Of a stretch of 64,000 nucleotides of DNA, positions 50,958 through 60,412 are shown piece by piece (position 1 is the first letter of the stretch; each line of letters begins with the position of its first letter). Position numbers and translations under genes: made by a program. Source of the stretch: Microvirga terrestris (GTDB taxonomy: Bacteria; Pseudomonadota; Alphaproteobacteria; Rhizobiales; Beijerinckiaceae); assembly GCF_015694425.1 (NCBI RefSeq), contig NZ_JADQDN010000002.1, positions 496,001 to 560,000 on the forward strand, read 5' to 3'. The notes beneath the pieces are model-generated. The model had not been told where the DNA came from, made no database searches, and worked only from the letters and a program-made list of their open reading frames with translations.

Positions 50958-51845
50958 GTGGATCAATCCGGCATGCATGGCGACCGTCGCCTCCCTTCAA
51001 CAGACGCACCGAGCCTCGCCGAGCGCATCCGGAGCGAGATGGAATCCTTCACGCCCAGCGAGAAGCGCGCCGCCCACCTGCTCCTGAGCCATTACCCCTT
51101 TGCCGGTCTCGATACGGTGGCTGAATTCGCCTCCCGGGCCGGCATCTCGGCGCCATCGGTGCTGCGCTTCGTCACCCGGCTCGGGTTCAGCGGATTTCCG
51201 GATTTCCAAAAGCACCTGCGGGAGGAGTTGGAGGCCCAGCTGCTCTCGCCGCTCGCGAAGGCTAGCCCGTCCGACAAGGGCCAAGGTGCCCCGGCCCTTG
51301 CCTCCTTCGCAGAGGCGGTGATCGGGAATTTGAGGGCGACGGTGGAGAACATCGCGCCGGCCGAATTCGAGGCGGTTGTGACGCTCCTGTCCGATCCGCG
51401 CCGTCACATCCACTTTACCGGCGGGCGCTTCACCGGCGCGCTCGCGCGCTACGCGGAGAGCCACTTCCGCATCGTGCGCAGCCATGTGGATTTCATCGAG
51501 GGGCAGCCGGCCCTGTGGCGCGACCGGATGGTCGAGATCGGGCGCAGGGACGTGATCGTCGCCTTCGACATCCGTCGTTATCAGGAGGATGTCACGGCGC
51601 TCTGTGAAACGGCATCGAGACAGGGGGCAACGGTGGTCCTGCTCACCGACCCCTGGCTGTCTCCCATCGCGCGCGTCGCGCGGCACGTGCTGCCCGCCCA
51701 CATCGTCGCTCCGTCCAACTGGGATTCCTCGGCAGGCCTTCTGCTGTTGACCGAGGCTCTCGTCGCTTCGGTCACCAAGCGTCTGTGGGACACGGCCAAA
51801 CCGCGCATGGAAGCGGTGGAGCGCCTGCGAAACGAAAGATCCTGA
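50958..51845 (+). CDS. RpiR family transcriptional regulator
   Basis: 295 residues from a GTG at 50958 that follows AAGGAGGGG by two bases; ATGs at 50898 and 50973 lack good ribosome sites. N-terminal HTH: ERIRSEMESFTPSEKRAAHL, DTVAEFASRAGISAPSVLRF and LGFSGFPDFQKHL. C-terminal SIS domain (about 125-270) with HFTGGRFTGALARY and DVIVAFDIRRYQEDV for ligand sensing. Divergent from the five-gene amine operon, it is its likely regulator. Confidence 0.88.
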   Translation: MDQSGMHGDRRLPSTDAPSLAERIRSEMESFTPSEKRAAHLLLSHYPFAGLDTVAEFASRAGISAPSVLRFVTRLGFSGFPDFQKHLREELEAQLLSPLAKASPSDKGQGAPALASFAEAVIGNLRATVENIAPAEFEAVVTLLSDPRRHIHFTGGRFTGALARYAESHFRIVRSHVDFIEGQPALWRDRMVEIGRRDVIVAFDIRRYQEDVTALCETASRQGATVVLLTDPWLSPIARVARHVLPAHIVAPSNWDSSAGLLLLTEALVASVTKRLWDTAKPRMEAVERLRNERS

Positions 51846-51848
51846 GCC

Positions 51849-52898
51849 TTATTCCGCAGCTGAGATTTTGTCCCGCTGCAGCCAGCCGATCAGGAACGGC
51901 AGTACGAGGCCGATGCCGAGAAATCGCACGAGATGGTGAATGCCGACATAGAGCGGATCGAGTCCCAGGATGAGGGCGAGCACCGTCATCGCCTCGAGCC
52001 CACCCGGCGCGAAGGCGACGAGTCCATTGGCGAAGCTCACGCCGGCGAGCCACGCAGCAACACACGCAAAGAGCGCAGCCACGATCATGCCGATCGTGAA
52101 GGATCCAAGCGCCGACATGAGAGCCCGCTTCAGGGTGGAGCGCTGAACATTGCGGAAGCGCTCAGCGATGAAGAGGCCGATCAGCACCAAGCCTCCTGTT
52201 GCAATCAGCGGAGGAATGACGCCGGTGACGAACTCGGTACCATGGCTGATGGAGCTCACCATCGTTGCGCCGAGCAGGATCGGAGCGGCCACCTTCAGCG
52301 TCTTGAAGACGGCTCCCAAGACCAGCCCACCGAGGAGGATGAAGGCCATGCCGCCGGGGCTCTCGACCGGGAGGCCTTCCCCGATGAGCGCGCCGGTATT
52401 GCCTCCATCCCCGGTCAGAACAACCACGCTCGGCAGCAGCGCGATCAGCACGAACAGCCGAAAGTTCTGCACGATGGCGATGGAGGCAACCTCCGCCTTC
52501 CGGTCAGCGGCAACGGCGAGAACGGTGGAGAGCGCGCCGGGCACGGAAGCCAGCACCGCATCGGCGATGCGCCAGCCTGACATCCGCATGAGCCAGATTG
52601 TGGATGCCGCGGAAATCGCGAACACGCCAATGACCAGCAGGATCAGGCTGCCCGGATAGCGGCCTATGGCAGCAATAGCAGCCGGCGTGACCGCTGCGCC
52701 CATGGCCGCTCCCGAGATGAGCATCGCGGCATCGGCCAAAGCGCGAGGCATCGGCAAGGCGCGACCCGAGAGGCCCCACAAGGTGGCCGCAATGGCAGCG
52801 CCGGACAACCATGCGGCCGGCACGCCGAGCCAGTGGAATACAAGACCGCCGAGAGCGGCGATCAGGATCTGGACGAGATGGGCGAGGACGAGACGCAT
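51849..52898 (-). CDS. AbrB-type membrane protein (DUF/AbrB duplication family)
   Basis: 349 residues from the ATG at 52896-52898. About ten membrane helices in two repeats; LGVPAAWLSGAAIAATLWG and GVSFANGLVAFAPGGLEAMT are the paired Gly/Pro motifs of the family often labelled AbrB or ammonia monooxygenase regulator. It is an integral membrane protein, not the AbrB transcription factor. Function unknown, possibly transport. It is convergent with rpiR, three bases between stops. Confidence 0.85.
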   Translation of the reverse strand: MRLVLAHLVQILIAALGGLVFHWLGVPAAWLSGAAIAATLWGLSGRALPMPRALADAAMLISGAAMGAAVTPAAIAAIGRYPGSLILLVIGVFAISAASTIWLMRMSGWRIADAVLASVPGALSTVLAVAADRKAEVASIAIVQNFRLFVLIALLPSVVVLTGDGGNTGALIGEGLPVESPGGMAFILLGGLVLGAVFKTLKVAAPILLGATMVSSISHGTEFVTGVIPPLIATGGLVLIGLFIAERFRNVQRSTLKRALMSALGSFTIGMIVAALFACVAAWLAGVSFANGLVAFAPGGLEAMTVLALILGLDPLYVGIHHLVRFLGIGLVLPFLIGWLQRDKISAAE

Positions 52899-53025
52899 CA
52901 CGGCTCTGGTCAATGAACGCCCGATCCTCTCCCGTCAAATGCCGATGACGCGCACAGGCCATGCGATCAGTGCCTGTCGATGCAAGCCGCACATCCTCGG
53001 CGATGTCGGCAGCAAGCGTGGCCGC

Positions 53026-54228
53026 TTAAGCCACGAGCCGCGGCAGAGCCTCGCTGATGCGACGGACAGCCTCTTCCACATCCTCGGGCTTGCGAAGATA
53101 ACAGAGGCGCAGATACCCCTCGCCCGCCTCGCCGAAGGCCGAGCCCGGCGCCAGGCCCACATTCGCCTCATCGATCAAGCGGAAGGCAATGTCCTTGGAG
53201 CTCTTGGCACCCTTGATCTTCAGGAAGGCGTAGAAGGCGCCGCTCGGCGGCGGCAGTTCGACGAGACCGGTTTCGGCAAGCCGGGCAACAATCTCCCGGC
53301 CCTGACGGGCGCGGACGATCTGGTCCGCGAGGAAGCTCTCGCCCTGCTCGATGGCGGCGACGCCGGCGCGCTGGATGAAGGTCGGGGTGCCCGAGGTTTG
53401 ATACTGAATCAGGTTTTCGATGACCTGTCCCAAAGCATGCGGGGCTTCCAGCCAGCCGAGGCGCCAGCCGGTCATCGCCCAATTCTTCGAGAAGGTCTGG
53501 ACGAAGATGATCTTGTCCTCCGGCTCCATCACGTCGCGGAAGGACGGCGTGCGCCCGTCGACGGTGAGCGCCGGCTCGTGGATGAAGCGGCTGTAGATCT
53601 CGTCCGCCACGATCCAGAGGCCATGACGGCGGGCAAGATCGAGCGCAGCGCGAAGATCGGCGTGGCTCGCCACCCAACCTGTCGGGTTCGACGGCGAGTT
53701 GATGACGAGCACCCGGGTGCGCGGCGTGATCGCTCTTTCGAGACGCTCGAAATCGAGATGCCAGCCTTGTGCGTCGATGGCCATCGACACGGGGACAGGA
53801 CGCGCGCCCGCGACGGTGATAGCGCCGGCGAAGTTCGGCCATGCAGGCGTGGGGATCAGCACCTCGTCGCCGTTGCCCGCGAGCATGCGGAAGGCAAGCT
53901 GCATGGCTGGCATGCCGCCGGAGGTGACGAAGAAGCGCTCGGGATCGAAGGCCTTGCGGTAAACCTGCTCATGATACCGGGCAATGGCTTGGCGCAACTC
54001 GGGGATGCCGCGCTGATAGGTGTAGAACGTCTCGCCCTTCGCGAGGGATTGCGCCGCCGACTCGCAAATGAAGGGCGGCGTCGCCAGATCCCCCTCGCCC
54101 ACCCAGAGCGGGATGATGCCGGGCTTCAGCCGGCCATAGCTGAACACATCGACAATGCCGCTGGTCGGTGCCTGCTCCGCTTCAGGGCGCAGATTGAGAA
54201 CGGACGGGATCGACACGGACGCATTCAT
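53026..54228 (-). CDS. class I/II pyridoxal-phosphate aminotransferase
   Basis: 400 residues from the ATG at 54226-54228 (AAGGAA upstream). Fold-type I: NSPSNPTGWVAS binds PLP, VADEIYSRFIHE carries the Asp, and FVQTFSKNWAMTGWRLGWL holds the Schiff-base Lys. GEGDLATPPFI near the N-terminus resembles aspartate and LL-diaminopimelate type aminotransferases. Amino-donor specificity cannot be told. It stands alone between the membrane protein and mscL. Confidence 0.88.
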   Translation of the reverse strand: MNASVSIPSVLNLRPEAEQAPTSGIVDVFSYGRLKPGIIPLWVGEGDLATPPFICESAAQSLAKGETFYTYQRGIPELRQAIARYHEQVYRKAFDPERFFVTSGGMPAMQLAFRMLAGNGDEVLIPTPAWPNFAGAITVAGARPVPVSMAIDAQGWHLDFERLERAITPRTRVLVINSPSNPTGWVASHADLRAALDLARRHGLWIVADEIYSRFIHEPALTVDGRTPSFRDVMEPEDKIIFVQTFSKNWAMTGWRLGWLEAPHALGQVIENLIQYQTSGTPTFIQRAGVAAIEQGESFLADQIVRARQGREIVARLAETGLVELPPPSGAFYAFLKIKGAKSSKDIAFRLIDEANVGLAPGSAFGEAGEGYLRLCYLRKPEDVEEAVRRISEALPRLVA

Positions 54229-54342
54229 GGGAGAGTTCCTTGGAAATTCGGCGAACAGGGATGACCCGTTCACCGGTGCAAGGCAAGCGTTGAATGCGTC
54301 GCATGACAAAAGGCGAAGGATCCGATCGAAACCGGTGATGAA

Positions 54343-54777
54343 TCAGAGCGTCCTGCCCGTCTTCATGAGATCGCGGATTTCCGTCAGCAGCTTGACGTCG
54401 GCCGGGAGTTCCGCAGGCTTGTCGGCTGTGCCGGTCTTGGCATCCTCCTTGCGACGCAGGCGGTTCATGCCCTTGACCAGCAGGAACAAGATCCAGGCGA
54501 TGATGGTGAAGTTGATGGCAGCCGTGATGAAGCTGCCCCAGGCGAGCACGGCCCCCTGGTTCTTAGCCTCCGCCAGCCCCGTTGCCGTAACGGATTCAGC
54601 CAGCGGCGTGAAGTAGTTCGAGAAATCGAGGCCGCCGGTGATGGCTCCGACAATGGGCATGAAGATGTCGCCCACGAGCGAATCCACGATCTTGCTGAAA
54701 GCGGCTCCGATGATGATGCCGATCGCCAGATCGACCACATTGCCTCGAAGGGCAAACTGCTTGAACTCGTTCCACAT
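54343..54777 (-). CDS. mscL: large-conductance mechanosensitive channel
   Basis: 144 residues with AGGAGG seven bases before the [23 protein letters not shown] and [18 protein letters not shown] form the N-terminal amphipathic helix and pore-lining TM1; [19 protein letters not shown] is TM2. The C-terminal helix ends [10 protein letters not shown]. The pentamer opens on hypo-osmotic shock to release solutes. Confidence 0.95.
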   Translation of the reverse strand: MWNEFKQFALRGNVVDLAIGIIIGAAFSKIVDSLVGDIFMPIVGAITGGLDFSNYFTPLAESVTATGLAEAKNQGAVLAWGSFITAAINFTIIAWILFLLVKGMNRLRRKEDAKTGTADKPAELPADVKLLTEIRDLMKTGRTL

Positions 54778-54834
54778 GACCGGACCTCCTGTAGCCTGCC
54801 CCCAAGCTTCAAGCTGCCCGATCTGGGAATTTCG

Positions 54835-55359
54835 TCAAGGGTTGCGGCTCGCGAGCAGGTCCTGCAGGTCGAGACGGCGGGTGACCATTTGGAGTTCTCC
54901 GTCCGGCGTTCTCGGCCATTGGTCCTCAGGGCGATCCACATAGAGCTCGATACCGTTGCCATCTGGATCGCTCAGGTACAGAGCCTCGCTGACCCCATGA
55001 TCGCTTGCGCCCTGCAGCGGTATGCCAGCCTCGGCGAGCCGATAAAGCGCATCGGCCAGGGCTGCCCGCGTGGGGTAGAGGATCGCCACATGGTAAAGCC
55101 CCGTGGTGCCGGGAGGCGGAGGCGAACCGCCCTGGCTTTCCCAAGTGTTCAGGCCGATGTGGTGGTGATAGCCCCCGGCCGAGACGAAGGCGGCTTGGGC
55201 GCCGTAGCGCTGCATCAACTCGAAGCCGAGCACGCCGCAATAGAAGGCGAGCGCGCGGTCGAGATCGGCCACCTTCAGGTGAACGTGGCCGATCCTGACC
55301 CCGGGATCGATGGGCCGCGCCACCGGTGTCCCGGCGTCATGGGACATGGGTTTCAACAT
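54835..55359 (-). CDS. VOC family dioxygenase/glyoxalase-like protein
   Basis: 174 residues from the ATG at 55357-55359 (AAGGG upstream). Vicinal oxygen chelate fold: RIGHVHLKVADLDRALAFYCG supplies the first metal His and the second repeat includes YHVAILYPTR and DPDGNGIELYVDRPE with the metal Glu. It resembles catechol 2,3-dioxygenase-like VOC proteins. It is 11 bases after a doxX gene and divergently governed by a LysR gene, a layout seen for aromatic or electrophile response genes. Confidence 0.87.
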   Translation of the reverse strand: MLKPMSHDAGTPVARPIDPGVRIGHVHLKVADLDRALAFYCGVLGFELMQRYGAQAAFVSAGGYHHHIGLNTWESQGGSPPPPGTTGLYHVAILYPTRAALADALYRLAEAGIPLQGASDHGVSEALYLSDPDGNGIELYVDRPEDQWPRTPDGELQMVTRRLDLQDLLASRNP

Positions 55360-55370
55360 CTCTATACCCT

Positions 55371-55805
55371 TCAAGCCGACCGTGTGGACAACGTGGGAGC
55401 CGCCTTCACCGATCCGGCCCGCACCGCAAGAGCGCCGTCCCCCAGCAGAGCCTGAGCCACGAGAGCCACGATCCAGAACGCGAGATATTCCCAGCCGCCG
55501 TTCGGATTGTTGAAGAAGAAGCCGGCAGGGCCGTGGACGAACACGATGGCGCCGAGCAGGATCGGGATCAGGGCCAGCGACACCCAGCGGGTGAAGAGGC
55601 CGAGGATCAGGGCGACACCGCCGGCCGCTTCGACCGCGATCGTGAGATAGGCCAGAGCCGGCGGCAGCCCGAGGCTGCCGAAGAACTGGGCGGCACCTGC
55701 GGGGGTGAACACAAAGAACTTCAGGCCGGCATGGGCCAGGAACAGGACGCCGAGAGCGATGCGCAGGATCAGCGCGGCGTAGGGAGCAGTGCGGGTGTCA
55801 ATCAT
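55371..55805 (-). CDS. DoxX family membrane protein
   Basis: 144 residues with AGGAGATCC upstream. Four membrane helices: ALILRIALGVLFLAHAGLKF, LAYLTIAVEAAGGVALILGL, WVSLALIPILLGAIVFV and LAFWIVALVAQALLG. This is the DoxX fold, implicated in redox or thiol stress complexes. First gene of the doxX-VOC pair. Confidence 0.9.
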   Translation of the reverse strand: MIDTRTAPYAALILRIALGVLFLAHAGLKFFVFTPAGAAQFFGSLGLPPALAYLTIAVEAAGGVALILGLFTRWVSLALIPILLGAIVFVHGPAGFFFNNPNGGWEYLAFWIVALVAQALLGDGALAVRAGSVKAAPTLSTRSA

Positions 55806-55814
55806 CGAGGATCT

Positions 55815-55871
55815 CCTGAATGGTCTCTCGATATGAGCTCAAACTGTTGATATGATAATGCCTAATTCAGG
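55815..55871. promoter_or_regulatory. inverted repeats between doxX and lysR
   Basis: CCTGAAT (55815-55821) and ATTCAGG (55865-55871) face each other, flanked by GAT and ATC, in the 100-base divergent gap. They could be LysR contact sites, although the left arm overlaps the doxX ribosome site. Confidence 0.3.
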
Positions 55872-55905
55872 ATATCTATTCACACCAGGAGAGTGAGACT
55901 GCCTC

Positions 55906-56820
55906 ATGCTCGACCGGGTTACCAGCATGCAGGTTTTCGTCCGTGTGGCTGCCCTGGGCAGCTTCTCGGCAGCAGGGCGAGCGCTCAATCTGTCCCAGAC
56001 CATGGTGACGAAGCATGTAGCCGCGCTGGAAGAGAGGCTCGGGGTCAAGCTTCTGCACCGGTCCACCCGCAAGCTTGTGCTGACCGAAGGCGGGCGGACC
56101 TATCTCGCAGCCTGCGAGCGAATCCTGACCGAGATCGAGGAGGCGGAGGCGTCCGCCAGCCTCGACCGGATCGAGCCGAGGGGAACGCTGCGGCTCAACG
56201 TCCCCCTCACCTTCGGCTTCCGGCACATTGCTCCTGCGCTGCCTGCATTCAACCGCCTGCATCCGGCCGTTTCCTTCGATCTCGGCCTCGCCGACCGTTA
56301 CGTGGACCTGATCGAGGAAGGCTGGGATCTGGCGATCCGGATCGGGCGGCTGAAGGATTCGAGCCTCGTGGCCCGGCGCCTTGCTCCCTGCCGCACCGCC
56401 GTCTGCGCCGCCCCCTCCTACCTGAAGGAGCACGGCACCCCTGAGACGCTGGACGATCTCGCCCAGCACAATTGCCTCGGCTACACCCTGCCCAGCGCCA
56501 TCGGGGCAAACCGCTGGACCTTCGGCACGGACGGCGAGATCGTCGTGCCGGTGCAGGGCAATCTGCGGGCCAATAACGGCGATGCCCTGCTGGCCGCGGC
56601 CGTCGCCGGGCAGGGCCTGATCTACCAGCCCACCTTCATCGTAGGCGATTGCCTGCGCGACGGCAGCCTCGTGGCGGTGCTCGGCAGCTACCCGACCTAT
56701 CAGCCCGGCATCCATGCCATCCTGCCCTCCGGACGACAGGCTCCGGCGAAGGTGCGCGCCTTCATCGCGTTTCTGGCACAGCGCTTCGCACCAGAGCCCG
56801 AATGGGACCAGGGCCTGTGA
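55906..56820 (+). CDS. LysR family transcriptional regulator
   Basis: 304 residues. The N-terminal winged HTH is MQVFVRVAALGSFSAAGRAL followed by LSQTMVTKHVAALEERLGV. A periplasmic-binding-like effector domain covers about 90-300 (GTLRLNVPLTFGFRHIAP; DLAIRIGRLKDSSLVARRL). It belongs to the large AaeR/DsdC-like group. Divergent from doxX-VOC, its likely target. Confidence 0.9.
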   Translation: MLDRVTSMQVFVRVAALGSFSAAGRALNLSQTMVTKHVAALEERLGVKLLHRSTRKLVLTEGGRTYLAACERILTEIEEAEASASLDRIEPRGTLRLNVPLTFGFRHIAPALPAFNRLHPAVSFDLGLADRYVDLIEEGWDLAIRIGRLKDSSLVARRLAPCRTAVCAAPSYLKEHGTPETLDDLAQHNCLGYTLPSAIGANRWTFGTDGEIVVPVQGNLRANNGDALLAAAVAGQGLIYQPTFIVGDCLRDGSLVAVLGSYPTYQPGIHAILPSGRQAPAKVRAFIAFLAQRFAPEPEWDQGL

Positions 56821-56892
56821 TGCGCCGGCAGTGGCCTTCGCATCCCTAACCGGCTAAAGCTACTCCACGCTTGTTTTCGAGGGTTCACGCCT

Positions 56893-59800
56893 ATGGTCGC
56901 CACCTGGGCCGTCGTGTTGTCGGCACTGGTCTATCTCTGCTTCCTGTTCACGGTGGCCTATTGGGGCGACAACTGGGGGCGGCGCTTCGTTCAGGGGCCG
57001 GCTCGCTCCACGATTGCGGCCCTGGCGCTCGCCGTCTATTGCACCTCCTGGACCTTCTTCGGATCGGTCGGGCTCGCCAGCCGCTCGGGCTTCGACTTCC
57101 TGGCCATCTACATCGGTCCGATCCTGGTGATCGGACTGGGCTACCCGCTGGTCGCCCGGATCGTGCGGATCGCAAAGACCCAGAACATTTCATCGATCGC
57201 CGACTTCGTGGCAGCCCGCTACGGCAAGAGCGAGCCGGTGGCAGCCCTCGTGAGCTTGATCGCCCTCGTTGGCTCGGTTCCCTACATCGCCCTGCAGTTG
57301 AAGGCCGTATCGTCATCCCTCGACGTGTTCCTGTCCGATGCGGACGGAGCATCCCTGTCGCAACTGCCGTTCATCGGAGATCTGGCCCTCGTGGCCGCTC
57401 TCGTGCTGGCGGGCTTTGCCGTCGCTTTCGGCACGCGACACACCGATGCCACAGCGCACCAGAACGGACTTCTGCTCGCCATTTCCATCGAGTCCCTGGT
57501 GAAGCTCATCGCCTTCCTGATCATCGGCGGCTACATCACCTTCGTGATGTTCAACGGCTATGATGGGATCCTGGAGCGCCTCAACGCCCAGGGCACAAGC
57601 TCCGACCTGATGGGGCTGACCTCCGGCTTCGGCAGCTACATCACCCTCATTCTGCTTTCAGCCTGCGCCACCATTCTCCTGCCGCGCCAGTTTCACGTGA
57701 CGGTGGTCGAGAACCACGACATCTCGGATCTGAAGCGTGCCGCCTGGCTGTTTCCGGTCTATCTCATCCTCATCAATCTTTTCGTCATCCCGGTCGCGCT
57801 GGCAGGCCTCGCGTCCTTTCCCGAAGGAGCCGTCGACCGGGACATGACCGTGCTCGCCCTGCCTTTGATGGACAAGGCCGGCACCCTCGCGGTGATCGCA
57901 TTCCTCGGCGGCTTCTCGGCGGCCACCGCCATGGTGATCGTCGATTCCGTCGCCGTAGCTGTGATGATCTCGAACCATCTGGTCATGCCCATCGTGCTGC
58001 GACGGCGCGCCTTCGCGGGCATCGATCCAGGCAGCTTCGTGATCGGCGTGCGGCGGATCTCCATCGTCGTGGTCATCCTGCTCGGCTATGTCTACTATCG
58101 CGCCTCCGGCGAGGCGGCGCTCGCGGCCATCGGGCTTCTGTCATTCGCCGCCATCGCCCAGGTTGCCCCGGCCTTTCTCGGCGGCCTCATCTGGTCGCGC
58201 GGCACGGCGCTCGGCGCCAGCGTCGGCCTGGTCGTCGGCTTCATCACCTGGGCCTACACGCTCCTTCTGCCGAGCCTTGTCTGGGACGGCGTGTTCTGGT
58301 CGGATGTCGTCGTCACCGGCCCCTTTGGCATCACGGTGCTGAAGCCCACGTCCCTGTTCGGAGTGGACCTGCCCCAGCTGACCCATGGCGTCATCTGGAG
58401 CCTCACGCTCAACATCCTGTGCTACATCGCCTTCTCCCTGTGGCGACCGGTCACGGCTATGGAGCAGATCCAGGCCAATGTCTTCCTTGGGGAGGCCGCG
58501 ACATCGGCAACACCGAGCTTTCGCCTGTTCCGCGCCAGCGTGAGCGTAGGCGAGTTGCGCGCCACCGTCGCCCGCTATCTGGGCGAGGAACGAACAGTCC
58601 GGTCCTTCGAAGGGTTCGCTCACAGCCGCGGACAAAATCTGGAAACGCGTGCTGAGGCTGACATCCATCTCCTGCGCTATGCGGAGCACCTTCTGGCATC
58701 GGCCATCGGGACTGCGTCCTCACGATTGGCCCTGTCGCTGCTGCTGCGCCGCCGCACCGTCTCCACGGAAGCGGCCCTCAAGCTGCTCGATGATGCATCG
58801 GCGGCGATCCAGCACAGCCGCGATCTTCTCCAGCATGCGCTGAACTACGCCAAGCAGGGCATCACGGTGATCGACGGAGATCTGCGGCTGCTCGCCTGGA
58901 ATCAGGCCTTTCTCGACCTCTACGATATGCCGCCCAATTTCGTGCAGGTCGGGATCGGCATGGAGCAGATCGTGCGCTACAACGCCTCGCGCGGCTCCTA
59001 TGGACCCGGCAAGATCGAGGATCTCGTGGAGGCCCGCCTCCACTCCTTCCGGCACGATGTGGAGCCGGTGCGCCTCAGGCTTTATCCGTCGGGCAAGGTG
59101 ATCGAGATCCGCTCGAACCTTCTGCCCGATGGCGGCCATGTGACCACCTATACGGACGTCACCGAAACCGTTCTGGCTGAGGAAGCGAGCCGTCGCGCCA
59201 ACGAGACCCTGGAGCAGCGGGTGCGAGAGAGAACCGAAGAACTCACGCGCCTCAACGAAGCGCTCAGGAGCGCCAAGGCGGAGGCCGATGAGGCCAACAT
59301 CTCCAAGACGCGCTTTCTCGCTGCGGCCTCGCACGACATCCTGCAGCCGCTGAACGCGGCCCGCCTTTATGCCACGTCGCTCGTGGAGCGCGATCGCGAG
59401 GCAGGCGATGGAACGCTCGCCGAGAATATCGACGCATCGCTCGACGCGGTCGAGGAGATCCTCACCGCCATTCTCGACATCTCGCGCCTCGATACGGGCG
59501 CCATGAAGCCGCAATGGTCGAGCTTCCGCATCGACGAGATGTTCCGCCAGTTGCAGAGGGAGTTTGAGCCGGTCGCCCGGGCCAAGAACCTGAAGCTCAC
59601 CTTCGTCCCCTCCTCCCTGACGGTGCGTTCGGACCGGCGTCTCATGCGCCGTCTTCTGCAGAATTTGATCTCCAACGCGATCAAGTACACGCCGTCCGGG
59701 CGCGTGCTCGTCGGCGGGCGCAGACGCGCCGGGCATCTCGTTCTCGAAGTTTTGGATACCGGCCTCGGCATCCCGGCGTCCAAGCAGCGTGTCGTCTTCC

Positions 59801-60402
59801 GCGAGTTCCAGCGCCTTGATCAAGGCATGAAGGTGGCGCGGGGCTTAGGCCTCGGCCTCTCCATCGTCGAGCGCATCGGCCGCGTGCTCAAGCACCCGAT
59901 CACGCTAAGCTCCGAAGTCGGGCGCGGCTCCGTGTTCCGGTTGGAGGTGCCTGTGGTCGCGGCTCTTCCGGCAACGGCCGCAGCGCCCGAGCCGCCGAAA
60001 GCGCCCGCGACCGTGCTCTCAGGCCTACGCGTGCTCGTCATCGACAACGAGCCGGCAATCCTCGAGGGCATGCGTCTCCTCCTCACGGGATGGGGTTGTG
60101 ACGTCTGGACCGCTTCCGACCTGGAAAGCGCCCATCAGGCGCTGCGCACGAACAAGGGCCTGCCTGAGGTGATCATTGCCGATTACCACCTGGACGAGAC
60201 CGACGGGCTTGAGGTCATCAAGGCCCTGCGCTGGAAGACCCAGGTCGATATGCCGGCCCTGCTCGTCACCGCCGACCGTACGCCTGTCGTGCGGGATGCT
60301 GCGGCCGCAATGAACATCCACGTCCTCAACAAGCCGCTGAAGCCCGCAGCCCTGCGCGCGTTGCTGACGCAGTGGCGCGCGACGAAGGTGGCGGCGGAGT
60401 AG
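56893..60402 (+). CDS. SSS-type membrane hybrid sensor kinase with receiver domain
   Basis: 1169 residues. Residues 1-520 form about 13 membrane helices of the sodium:solute symporter fold (VAYWGDNWGRRF, YCTSWTFFGSVGLASRSGFD, GFSAATAMVIVDSVAVAVMI). A PAS domain spans about 645-760 (GITVIDGDLRLLAWNQAF). The kinase core has His814 in AASHDILQPLNAARL, the N box LLQNLISNAIKYTPSG and DTGLGIP. A C-terminal receiver (about 1044-1165) has Asp1097 in IIADYHLDETDG and the Lys in LNKPLKP. This matches CbrA/CrbS-like or NahK-like hybrids that link solute sensing to phosphorelay. The input solute is unknown. Confidence 0.92.
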   Translation: MVATWAVVLSALVYLCFLFTVAYWGDNWGRRFVQGPARSTIAALALAVYCTSWTFFGSVGLASRSGFDFLAIYIGPILVIGLGYPLVARIVRIAKTQNISSIADFVAARYGKSEPVAALVSLIALVGSVPYIALQLKAVSSSLDVFLSDADGASLSQLPFIGDLALVAALVLAGFAVAFGTRHTDATAHQNGLLLAISIESLVKLIAFLIIGGYITFVMFNGYDGILERLNAQGTSSDLMGLTSGFGSYITLILLSACATILLPRQFHVTVVENHDISDLKRAAWLFPVYLILINLFVIPVALAGLASFPEGAVDRDMTVLALPLMDKAGTLAVIAFLGGFSAATAMVIVDSVAVAVMISNHLVMPIVLRRRAFAGIDPGSFVIGVRRISIVVVILLGYVYYRASGEAALAAIGLLSFAAIAQVAPAFLGGLIWSRGTALGASVGLVVGFITWAYTLLLPSLVWDGVFWSDVVVTGPFGITVLKPTSLFGVDLPQLTHGVIWSLTLNILCYIAFSLWRPVTAMEQIQANVFLGEAATSATPSFRLFRASVSVGELRATVARYLGEERTVRSFEGFAHSRGQNLETRAEADIHLLRYAEHLLASAIGTASSRLALSLLLRRRTVSTEAALKLLDDASAAIQHSRDLLQHALNYAKQGITVIDGDLRLLAWNQAFLDLYDMPPNFVQVGIGMEQIVRYNASRGSYGPGKIEDLVEARLHSFRHDVEPVRLRLYPSGKVIEIRSNLLPDGGHVTTYTDVTETVLAEEASRRANETLEQRVRERTEELTRLNEALRSAKAEADEANISKTRFLAAASHDILQPLNAARLYATSLVERDREAGDGTLAENIDASLDAVEEILTAILDISRLDTGAMKPQWSSFRIDEMFRQLQREFEPVARAKNLKLTFVPSSLTVRSDRRLMRRLLQNLISNAIKYTPSGRVLVGGRRRAGHLVLEVLDTGLGIPASKQRVVFREFQRLDQGMKVARGLGLGLSIVERIGRVLKHPITLSSEVGRGSVFRLEVPVVAALPATAAAPEPPKAPATVLSGLRVLVIDNEPAILEGMRLLLTGWGCDVWTASDLESAHQALRTNKGLPEVIIADYHLDETDGLEVIKALRWKTQVDMPALLVTADRTPVVRDAAAAMNIHVLNKPLKPAALRALLTQWRATKVAAE

Positions 60403-60412
60403 CAACTCTCAT

